DNA from: Planctomycetota bacterium
Lineage (GTDB): Bacteria > Planctomycetota > UBA11346
DNA: 14,249 bases
Assembly: GCA_947470885.1 (NCBI GenBank)
Contig: CANIXE010000017.1
Location: forward strand, 1 to 14,249
Direction: 5' to 3'
In this document: in pieces, positions 6,816 to 13,307 of the stretch
Layout of the letters: each line of letters begins with the position of its first letter
Position numbering within the stretch: position 1 is the first letter of the stretch
Position numbers and translations under genes: made by a program
Notes under the pieces: model-generated
The model's database searches: none
Told to the model about the DNA's origin: nothing
Seen by the model: only the letters and a program-made list of their open reading frames with translations

Positions 6816-7075
6816 TCCAGACCATGCTTCCTACCATGGCTAAGATGGGGGTCTGGTTTCTTGCTCTGGTCAGCTTCGCCGTGTTCGCCAACTGCGCCGC
6901 GCTGCATCCGGTGCGTCGCGAACCACAACCCCAGCCTCCACCGACCCCTTGGCCGGGGGATCCCGCACCGCTCACTCCTGCGGGGACTGGGCTTCCTGAA
7001 GCTCGCCGCGGTCGTTCAGGCGAGCTTCAGGCTCGGCCGTGGTTTTGGGACTTTAATACCGGTTTTGAGCGGTAG
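6812..7075 (+). CDS. Small exported proline-rich protein, possible lipoprotein
   Basis: This 87-residue protein starts with an ATG that overlaps the previous stop (ATGA). Residues about 12-27 (MGVWFLALVSFAVFAN) form a signal-peptide-like hydrophobic stretch followed by Cys28. The lipobox is poor (FAN-C instead of the usual LAG/LSA-C), so lipidation is uncertain. The mature part is rich in proline (QPQPPPTPWPGDPAP) and probably disordered. Its C-terminal third is encoded by a 13-bp perfect inverted repeat, so it may be an accreted repeat rather than native sequence. No family is recognised. It converges on the sigma factor gene, with 23 bp between the stops. Confidence 0.45.
   Translation: MIQTMLPTMAKMGVWFLALVSFAVFANCAALHPVRREPQPQPPPTPWPGDPAPLTPAGTGLPEARRGRSGELQARPWFWDFNTGFER
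6995..7031. repeat. Perfect 13-bp inverted repeat inside the small exported protein gene
   Basis: CCTGAAGCTCGCC (6995-7007) and GGCGAGCTTCAGG (7019-7031) pair perfectly around an 11-nt loop, GCGGTCGTTCA. A stable stem of this kind inside a coding 3' end resembles a palindromic (REP-like) insertion. Only two T-rich clusters lie downstream (7042-7045 and 7063-7066), so a terminator role is weakly supported. Confidence 0.7.
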
Positions 7076-7098
7076 CGACGAAGGCGACCAGTGGTGGC

Positions 7099-8367
7099 TC
7101 AAAAATTCGCCGGCCGAGGCATGGCCACCCCGGACAGGCGCCAGTGTTTCCCGTCCACCTGTTCCACCTTGGCATCGCAGAGCTTGCCCAATTTTGCGAG
7201 GCATTCGGGGAAGGGTATCTCCTGCCAATCAACGGAGATTCTCTGATCGGGGATGTTGATCAGATCAATGGTAACGTTCGTCATTACGAAAAGGAAATGA
7301 ACGACGTGCTTCACTTCCATTTTTTGCGTTGAGAAGGTGACATTGGGAATGGATTCCGCCGGGGCAGGTGCGGCGACAGGCGGGGTGTCGGGTTCAGCCC
7401 GGGGTGCGTCCTGAGCTTGGCGGATGGTCTGGGGCTTGGCATCGGCGATTGCGGGGAAAGCCCGGGTCTCTGTCGAAGTCGCCAATTCCTGCACATTCCG
7501 GGTGATGGGCAGGGAATCCGCTCGGGCTGGGCTATTTCGGGTCAACGCCAGGCACCCCACGACCACGGCCAGGGTGGCGGCGGATCCGAGGAGGAGGTGC
7601 TTGGCATGCCGGGCGAGGAACGATCCGGCGTGCAATTGCCAGGCGGGAACGGGGGTGGGTGGGGTCCGGGCCAGGGTCTGCATCCGCTCCAGGAACGCGG
7701 TGTCGGCCGCCGGGGCTGAAGTCCCGCTGAGCACGCCCAGGAGGGCGGCGGCACCCAGGGCGACGCCGCGCTGGGAAAGCAGGCGGCGCAGCCGATCCCG
7801 GGCCCGGGACAGGCGCATGGCCAGGGTGCCCTCGCGCAGGCCCAGGGCGGCGGCGGCGGCAGCCTGGGGCACCCCGGCGAAATAATGCAGTTCGATGGCG
7901 GTCCGCTCGTCGGCGCCGAGCTGCTGGACGGCGGCGCGGACCTGGGCGGCGATTTCGGCATCGCTGCCAATGGCGGTGGGGGTGGCGGGGAAGGCGGTTG
8001 TGGTCGACATGGCGGCAAGATCCCGGCGGTGGCGGCGGACGGCCTGGCGACGTTGCTGCCAGCAGGCCACTTGGACCAGTCGTCCAAGCCACGCGGCGAA
8101 CGGGATTCGCCCATGGTAGCCTTCCACGCCCCGCAGCAGCTGAATCATCGCTTCCTGGACCGCGTCCTCCGCATCGGCTTGGTTGCCCAGGGTTCGCCAG
8201 GCCTGGGTATAGGCCCGGGGCGTGGCGATGGCCAGGGCGCGTTCCAGGGCTGCCCGGTCCCGGGTACGGACATAGGCCAGGAAGTCCGGGCCGCCATCAG
8301 GATCGGTGGCGGTACCGGCACCGGGGTCTGGGGAGGGGTGCAAGCGGGGAGGTGAGGTGAGCATCAT
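7099..8367 (-). CDS. ECF-type sigma factor fused to a membrane segment and STN-like C-terminal domain
   Basis: This 422-residue protein has sigma region 2 at about 44-108 (DAEDAVQEAMIQLLRG at 65-80). Sigma region 4 lies at about 144-187 (helix-turn-helix QAAAAAALGLREGTLAMRLSRARDRLRRLL). Beyond the usual ECF length of about 190 residues are a weak hydrophobic stretch (191-208) and a clear membrane helix (about 257-275, HLLLGSAATLAVVVGCLAL). A Pro/Ala-rich linker follows, then a C-terminal domain (about 332-405, NVTFSTQKMEV...ISVDWQEIPFPECLAKLGKLC) resembling the secretin/TonB N-terminal short domain. Predicted topology is sigma part in the cytoplasm and STN-like part in the periplasm. AAGGGG lies just before two adjacent ATGs; the second (8364) has the better spacing. 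It lies 30 bp after aroK and is probably the last gene of that chain. No separate anti-sigma gene is visible. Confidence 0.85.
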   Translation of the reverse strand: MMLTSPPRLHPSPDPGAGTATDPDGGPDFLAYVRTRDRAALERALAIATPRAYTQAWRTLGNQADAEDAVQEAMIQLLRGVEGYHGRIPFAAWLGRLVQVACWQQRRQAVRRHRRDLAAMSTTTAFPATPTAIGSDAEIAAQVRAAVQQLGADERTAIELHYFAGVPQAAAAAALGLREGTLAMRLSRARDRLRRLLSQRGVALGAAALLGVLSGTSAPAADTAFLERMQTLARTPPTPVPAWQLHAGSFLARHAKHLLLGSAATLAVVVGCLALTRNSPARADSLPITRNVQELATSTETRAFPAIADAKPQTIRQAQDAPRAEPDTPPVAAPAPAESIPNVTFSTQKMEVKHVVHFLFVMTNVTIDLINIPDQRISVDWQEIPFPECLAKLGKLCDAKVEQVDGKHWRLSGVAMPRPANF

Positions 8368-8397
8368 ATCCCCTTCTGTCCGCCGCCGGGCAGGACC

Positions 8398-8976
8398 TCA
8401 CCGGAAAGTTTTGTCGCCGGTTGGTTGCAGCAGAGCCACGATCCGATCCGCCACCAGGGCCGGTCCACCGGCACCCGGGACGCTGGGGACGATGGCGCTG
8501 GCCACTTCCCGGTACAGGGGATCCCGCAAGGCATGCAGGGCCGGGATCTCATCCGCCGGGTGACCTGCCCCCAGCAGGCTGGGGCGACCGCCGTCGTGGC
8601 GGCGCAGGCGTTCCTGGATCACCGGCACCGGGGCTTCCAAATAGACCACCAGACCGCCCCGGCGGCGCAGGCGTTCCCGGGTGTCCGGGCGCAGGATCGC
8701 GCCGCCGCCAGTGGCCAGGACCATCGGGGCGGTATGGGCGAGGAGTTCGGCTAGGACGGCTTCTTCCGCGTCCCGGAAAAACAGCTCGCCATGCTCTTTG
8801 AACACCTGGGGGATGGGCTTGCCCAGGCGCACTTCCAATTCGTGGTCGGCGTCAAGAAACGGCCAGGCCAGGCGGGAGGCCACCAGGCGCCCCAGGGTGG
8901 ATTTGCCGCAGGCCCGCATCCCCACCAGGGTGATCCGGTGGGACTGATGGGGGGAATGGAGAGCGGATCCGCTCAT
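8398..8976 (-). CDS. aroK: Shikimate kinase
   Basis: This 192-residue enzyme phosphorylates shikimate with ATP in the chorismate pathway. Seen in sequence: Walker A GMRACGKST (19-27), the shikimate-binding LDADHELEVRLG (41-52) with D42/D44, FFRDAEEAVL (R68), the Walker B-like/substrate loop ATGGGAIL (88-95), a lid with RRHDGGRPSLLG (125-136), and the late arginine in DPLYREVA (152-159). Length is slightly above the usual 170-180 because of a 13-residue N-terminal tail. Its ATG overlaps the stop of the ppiC-like gene (ATGA at 8973-8976), and GGGAG lies close upstream, so coupled translation is likely. Paralogue naming (aroK versus aroL) is by convention only. Confidence 0.95.
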   Translation of the reverse strand: MSGSALHSPHQSHRITLVGMRACGKSTLGRLVASRLAWPFLDADHELEVRLGKPIPQVFKEHGELFFRDAEEAVLAELLAHTAPMVLATGGGAILRPDTRERLRRRGGLVVYLEAPVPVIQERLRRHDGGRPSLLGAGHPADEIPALHALRDPLYREVASAIVPSVPGAGGPALVADRIVALLQPTGDKTFR

Positions 8977-10106
8977 TTCTCCCGGGCCTCGGTCAGGCTC
9001 TTCAGTTTCACGTCGGCCGACCGGCGCAAATCCGCCAACAAGGCATTGATCCGGGCTTCCAGGGTTTCGTCGATCCGGTCGGCCCGGACCTGATCCCGGA
9101 TCTCGGCAAAATTCGGATCCCGTTGGGGGCGATGGCCGTGGACCACGGCGATGGTCACGCCCCGGTCATCCGCCAGGGGCGGGAGAAGGACGGGGAACTT
9201 GTCCAGGGACCAAGCGGCGGCCAGGACCTCCTTGCTGATTTTCGGGCCGTCGGCGTCCCGAATACCGTCCTGACGAACCCAGCCGACCTTGCCCTGGTTG
9301 GCCCCTGGGTCATAGGAGCGGCCGAAGTACTGCCAGGTGTCGGCGAACGACACCTGGCCCTGGTTGATCTGTCGCCACAGGCCGTCCATCACTTGGCCCA
9401 GGCGTTCCCGTTCTGCCGGGCTGGGGCCGGGCTCCTTGCGTTCCTCCTTGCGATAGGGCACGGAAATCACCGAGAGTTCCACGGCTTCGAAGGTGCGCCA
9501 GCGTTCAGGATGCTGGGCGAACCAGGCTTGCAGTTCGTCTTCAGGAAATTCGTTGGCGGCCCGCTGCTGCACCAGGGCGTGGAGTCCGGCCATCATCCGG
9601 AAGGCCGGTTGGGCTTTGAATTCCGCCGGGGTCATCTTCTCCTTGTTTTGAATCCATTGGGCGAAATCCACTTCGCCCTGGCCCTGGGCCTTGAGGTTGT
9701 GGGCGAACATCCGCGCCATCCGCGTCCACCACTGGTCGAGGACCGGTTGGGTGACGAGGATGTTGGCGGCGGTCATCGCCTGTTCGACCACGGCGATATT
9801 GATGAGGTCTTCCCGGGCGGCGGCGGCGCCCCGGCGCATGAGAGCGTCCGCCAGTTCCCGGCGGGTGATTTTGTTGAAGCCGATGGCAAGGACGATGTCG
9901 TCGTCTTTCAGCGTCGGGAAATCCAGACGATCCAGACCTTTACTAACCCAGTCGGCCATGGCCTCGCGGCCCTCTTTCCTGAGGAGGGCGTCTTCCAACT
10001 GGCGGAGGGTGATGGGTTGGGTGCCGACCTCCGCCACCACTGGGGAATCCCCGGCCCAGATTGTGCAGGCGCAGATGACAGGGAGGAGGAGCGACAAGCG
10101 TTTCAT
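8973..10106 (-). CDS. Periplasmic SurA/PpiC-like peptidyl-prolyl isomerase or chaperone
   Basis: This 377-residue protein opens with a signal peptide (MKRLSLLLPVICACTIWAG), so it acts in the periplasm. Two similar helical segments follow: ITLRQLEDALLRKEG (about 32-46) and ITRRELADALMRRGA (about 80-94), the pattern seen in the N-terminal chaperone parts of SurA-type proteins. A parvulin-like region (about 195-330) has FEAVELSVISVPY, a helical linker, FADTWQYFGRSYDPGANQGKVGWVRQDGI, and IAVVHGHRPQRDPNF. It is a divergent parvulin, so isomerase activity is not certain. The frame is open further upstream into rsmA, but the signal peptide and the ATGA overlap with the rsmA stop (10103-10106) fix the start at 10106. 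Substrates are probably outer-membrane or exported proteins; this is inferred from the family. Confidence 0.8.
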   Translation of the reverse strand: MKRLSLLLPVICACTIWAGDSPVVAEVGTQPITLRQLEDALLRKEGREAMADWVSKGLDRLDFPTLKDDDIVLAIGFNKITRRELADALMRRGAAAAREDLINIAVVEQAMTAANILVTQPVLDQWWTRMARMFAHNLKAQGQGEVDFAQWIQNKEKMTPAEFKAQPAFRMMAGLHALVQQRAANEFPEDELQAWFAQHPERWRTFEAVELSVISVPYRKEERKEPGPSPAERERLGQVMDGLWRQINQGQVSFADTWQYFGRSYDPGANQGKVGWVRQDGIRDADGPKISKEVLAAAWSLDKFPVLLPPLADDRGVTIAVVHGHRPQRDPNFAEIRDQVRADRIDETLEARINALLADLRRSADVKLKSLTEAREK

Positions 10107-11113
10107 GGATCTTCCCCGGGGATGGTGACGGCATCGGCGGTGGCCAGGCAGGCGGCGTACAGGGCCACCAGCTCCTGTTCGTCCAGGCCCTCCAGGCGGC
10201 GCTGGGAATCCAGACCGGCGGCGGCGCAGGCGGCTTCGGCTCGGGGACGATCCATTCCGCCGTCCCGCAGGGCCCCGGGAAGGACCTTCCGTCGGTAGGC
10301 GAAGACATTGCGGCACCAGGTGCCGAAGCCGGCGGGCAGGACCCGGGTGGGCGTCCAGCCGAGGATCGCGCTGTCCACCCGGGGCTGGGGGAAAAAACTG
10401 CCGGGCCCGAGGCGGCGAAGGATTTTCGGCGTGCCCGCCGCCTGCAGGACCGCCGCGGTGGCGCCCCAGGCGTCGCTGCCGGGCCGGCTGCACAGGCGGT
10501 CGGCGGCCTCCCGTTGGATGGTCACTACGATCTTGTCAGGGGGCGTCGGCAGGGCGATGGCGTTGAGGATCACCGGCAGGGCCACGTCGTAGGGCAGGTT
10601 GGCCCCCAGGCGCCAGGGACCGGCCCCGGCGAAGGCCTCCAGGTCCGGGTGCAGGCGGGTCTTGCTCGCCAGGCAGTCCCCCACCACCAGGCCCAGGCCC
10701 CGGGGCACCAGGTCGGTTTCCAGCCAGGCGGCCAATCCGCGGTCGATCTCCACCGCCAGCACCTGGGCGCCGGCGTCCACCATCCGCCGGGTCAGCACTC
10801 CAGTGCCGGGGCCGACCTCGATGATCCGCACCCCGGGGGCGGCGCCGATGGCTTCCAGGAGGCAGGCCAGGGCCGCGGGATCCACCAGGAAATTCTGGCC
10901 GAAACGGTGCAGGGGCGCCGCCCCGGCGGCGGCCAGGGCGGCGCTGATCTCCTGGCGAAGGCTTCCTGGGAACTTCCCCGGCTTCGCTGGGCTTCCGCCT
11001 TCGCCGGAAGGGTCGGCTTCGCCACCCCAAGTTCCTGTTGAAGCAGGGGCTTTGCCCCCGCTTCGTTCCGGGCCTGACGGCCCTCCACCCCCCAGCAGCC
11101 TGCGGCTGCTCAC
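10103..11113 (-). CDS. rsmA: 16S rRNA dimethyladenosine transferase RsmA (KsgA) with extra N-terminal segment
   Basis: RsmA dimethylates two adjacent adenines near the 3' end of 16S rRNA in small-subunit assembly. Visible motifs: HRFGQNFLVD (69-78), the SAM motif I EVGPGTGVLTRRM (89-101), VEIDRGL (111-117), VVGDCL (133-138), the catalytic ANLPYDVA (161-168), and the C-terminal helical domain with FAYRRKVLPGAL (261-272). The family is usually about 270 residues; this one is 336. The extra 50 or so N-terminal residues are Gly/Pro/Ser-rich and encoded by hairpin-rich DNA. The start is GTG at 11113, whose GTGA overlaps the stop of the upstream gene, with GAAGG 4 nt before it. No ATG, GTG or TTG occurs in frame between there and the methylase core, which supports this start. 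The downstream ppiC-like gene overlaps by ATGA. Confidence 0.92.
   Translation of the reverse strand: MSSRRLLGGGGPSGPERSGGKAPASTGTWGGEADPSGEGGSPAKPGKFPGSLRQEISAALAAAGAAPLHRFGQNFLVDPAALACLLEAIGAAPGVRIIEVGPGTGVLTRRMVDAGAQVLAVEIDRGLAAWLETDLVPRGLGLVVGDCLASKTRLHPDLEAFAGAGPWRLGANLPYDVALPVILNAIALPTPPDKIVVTIQREAADRLCSRPGSDAWGATAAVLQAAGTPKILRRLGPGSFFPQPRVDSAILGWTPTRVLPAGFGTWCRNVFAYRRKVLPGALRDGGMDRPRAEAACAAAGLDSQRRLEGLDEQELVALYAACLATADAVTIPGEDP
10981..11110. repeat. Chain of short hairpins coding the RsmA N-terminal extension
   Basis: Four stems follow closely. AGCAGCC (11094-11100) pairs with GGCTGCT (11104-11110). GGGCC (11070-11074) pairs with GGCCC (11079-11083). An 11-bp stem with one mismatch joins 11040-11050 to 11054-11064 around a TTT loop. 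CTTCCG (10992-10997) pairs with CGGAAG (11005-11010), amid repeated GGCTTCGC motifs. Such a run of palindromes is typical of accumulated intergenic repeat elements rather than an ancestral coding sequence. Confidence 0.65.
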
Positions 11114-13305
11114 GGTGCCTTCAGACTGGCGGCGCTGGGTAGCAGGCCCGCCGCCACTGCGGGGTCGAGCAACGCCCGGCCCCGGGGGAAGCTGCTGGTG
11201 GCCTGGTTGCTGGCGACGTGGACGGGCACGCCCTGGGGCCCAGGGCGGCCCAGGGCCAGGGTCAGGGTCTCGCTGCCCTTGCCCAGGGCGGGGACCTCGA
11301 CGGCGATGGTGCTGACGGTTTCCAAGGGGGTCAGCTCGGCTGCCCGGCTGTCCAACTTGGCCACCCGCAGGCGGCCCAATTCCCGGAACCAGCGGCGGAC
11401 CTCCACCTCCTGGGCGGGTTTGGCCGCCTGGTCGCCGGCGCGGACCGTCCACCGGCCGTCGCTGCGCTCCAGATGGGTCTCCAGCTTGTCCGGGTCGTTC
11501 AGTCCGGTGGTGATCACCACCGAGCGAATCACCGCCGCGACCACCGGGAACAGCTGGCCGTCAGCGAAGGGCCGGCGCAGTTCCTCCACGGTGTCGTCGT
11601 CCAGGCTGAACCACAGACCACCTTCCAGGTCGCTACCGAACCAGCGGTTGTCCAGCTTCTTCAGGGCGATGCCCCAATCCTGGGGAGCGGTTTCATCCAG
11701 ATCGGTTTCGTCATTGGCGGCCCGGCCTTTGACCACAGCGGCGAAGCGCACGGCCAGTTCCAGGTCCGGGGCGGCGAGGAGGGCCTTGGCCCGTTCCGGG
11801 GCGGCCCCCAGGCCCACCAGGGCCAGGTCCTGGACCCGGGCGTGGGCGATCACCCGGATCAGGCGGTCGATGGCCCCGGCATCCACCGGGCTGGCTGGGC
11901 CAGTGGGCCAGGTCCGGCGCCAGGTGCCGCCATCTCCCTTGGCCACGACTTCCTCGGCGGGGGTGGTCTGATCGAGGATGCGCCGCTGGATCTTGGCCAC
12001 CCGTTCCCCCGAACGCCGGGTCAGTCGATCATCGAGAAAGTGTTGGGGAGAGAAGGCCTCCCGGGTCGCCGCTGGATCGGGCAGCTTGCCCCGGTGGCTG
12101 GCGCTGGCGGCGTAGGAATTTCCGAGGCGGACGGTGAGCACCTCCCGGGCCCGGCCATAGGTCAGGGTCAGGACCAGGGCCCCGGGATCCGGAGTGGTGA
12201 GGGCCTTGGAATCCAGCTTGGGCTCAAGGACGGTGAGGCGGTCCAGGGTGGAGATGATATAGGCCAGGGTGTCGTCGCCGGCGTTTTCCCGGCCACCGTT
12301 CCACACAAGATCCCACAGGAAATTTTCCGCATCGCCGGTCTTATCCCGGCGGTCGAGGTGCCATTCGGAGGTGCCGTCCCGGGTCGCATCCACCCGGGTG
12401 ATCTTGTCGATGCCCCCCACCGAGCGGGCAACGCTGATCAGAGGATCGGTCTTGAAGGACCCCAGGGTGGCCCGCCACGCGGCAAAGGCCTTCTGATCGA
12501 GGGTCTGGGGGGGCAGGCCGGTGGCTTCCAGGACACCGTTGGTGGCGACTACGTCGGCGCCCCAGGTGCCCCGGAGCGTGAGGGTGGTCTGGGTCGTTCC
12601 CGGGGTGCCTAGCACCACCGTACCCGCCACCGGCAACAGGAAGGTGCTGGAATCCGGGGTCAAGGTGACCAGCTCCGCCTGACGGATCAGGCTCATCAGG
12701 CGGTCGATACGTTCGCTGAAATCCGGGCGGTCCGGGGTCAGGATGGCGGACCAGCCGCTGCCCTGGCGACCCAGGATCAGGCCGTCGACGGTGATCTGAT
12801 CAGGAGGCGTGGAGAGGTCTATCAGGGCTGGGGCATCCAGGCGGCCGGCGGCCTGGTCGAGCCGGGCGATCTGTCCGGGGTCCACCACTGACAGGAAGGT
12901 GCTGCGACCATCCCAGACATAGCCGGTGCCGTTGTGGACGCCCCAGCGGAGGGCTATCTGGGGTGGACCTTCGGCGGTGAGCTGCCGGCGGCCATCCAGG
13001 CCATAGGCGGCGGTCTGGGCGGTGCCGATACCGTTGAGCTGCTTCCGCGGATCCGCGGTGAGGCCGCTGATGGCTCCCCAGAGGGCATTGGTTTTTTCCT
13101 CGTTCCGGGCCCGGTCGAGGGTGCCCAGGCGGACCCGGTCGCCATTCACCGTCTGATCCCGACCGTCGGCGGTGAGGGTGTAGGCCGTGGGGACGGTGCC
13201 CTGCCACACCTTCACCGGGGCGTCCGGGGAGGCTTCCGGACGGAAGGCGTAGACCGTCAAGGCGAGGACGAGGAGGCCAAAGATGAGCCAGCCGGATTTG
13301 CCCAT
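11110..13305 (-). CDS. Large membrane-anchored periplasmic protein, DUF4340-like
   Basis: This 731-residue protein has one N-terminal membrane helix (WLIFGLLVLALTVYAF, 6-21) preceded by a Lys; the rest is soluble and probably periplasmic. The body resembles DUF4340 domains, with at least three repeats of a Trp strand followed by a spacer, then a helix with a D/E-rich start and an R-L/F pair: GWSAILTPDRPDFSERIDRL (184-203), TWRRTWPTGPASPVDAGAID (461-480), and RWTVRAGDQAAKPAQEVEVR (618-637). DUF4340 proteins often accompany gliding-type ABC transporter genes, but none is in view here. Function is unknown. It starts 2 nt after the scpB stop, with GGGAGG 5 nt upstream, and its stop overlaps the rsmA GTG. 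Family assignment is moderate; the reading frame is certain. Confidence 0.75.
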   Translation of the reverse strand: MGKSGWLIFGLLVLALTVYAFRPEASPDAPVKVWQGTVPTAYTLTADGRDQTVNGDRVRLGTLDRARNEEKTNALWGAISGLTADPRKQLNGIGTAQTAAYGLDGRRQLTAEGPPQIALRWGVHNGTGYVWDGRSTFLSVVDPGQIARLDQAAGRLDAPALIDLSTPPDQITVDGLILGRQGSGWSAILTPDRPDFSERIDRLMSLIRQAELVTLTPDSSTFLLPVAGTVVLGTPGTTQTTLTLRGTWGADVVATNGVLEATGLPPQTLDQKAFAAWRATLGSFKTDPLISVARSVGGIDKITRVDATRDGTSEWHLDRRDKTGDAENFLWDLVWNGGRENAGDDTLAYIISTLDRLTVLEPKLDSKALTTPDPGALVLTLTYGRAREVLTVRLGNSYAASASHRGKLPDPAATREAFSPQHFLDDRLTRRSGERVAKIQRRILDQTTPAEEVVAKGDGGTWRRTWPTGPASPVDAGAIDRLIRVIAHARVQDLALVGLGAAPERAKALLAAPDLELAVRFAAVVKGRAANDETDLDETAPQDWGIALKKLDNRWFGSDLEGGLWFSLDDDTVEELRRPFADGQLFPVVAAVIRSVVITTGLNDPDKLETHLERSDGRWTVRAGDQAAKPAQEVEVRRWFRELGRLRVAKLDSRAAELTPLETVSTIAVEVPALGKGSETLTLALGRPGPQGVPVHVASNQATSSFPRGRALLDPAVAAGLLPSAASLKAP

Positions 13306-13307
13306 GG

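Noticed and set aside
7063..7104. TTTTGAGC/GCTCAAAA inverted repeat as a bidirectional terminator between convergent genes
   Set aside because: The T-tract is on the 5' side and the A-tract on the 3' side of the stem, the reverse of an intrinsic terminator on either strand.
10107..10493. Longer N-terminus for the SurA/PpiC-like protein
   Set aside because: The extra part is out-of-frame rsmA sequence, and the signal peptide begins exactly at the ATG at 10106, which overlaps the rsmA stop.
11114..11452. Longer N-terminus for RsmA starting at an ATG near 11452
   Set aside because: It would be coded inside the DUF4340-like gene in another frame; the GTG at 11113 has a ribosome site and forms a GTGA overlap.
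11218..12612. 464-codon plus-strand open frame
   Set aside because: It is antisense to the DUF4340-like gene, which has a membrane helix, good start context and tight operon junctions.
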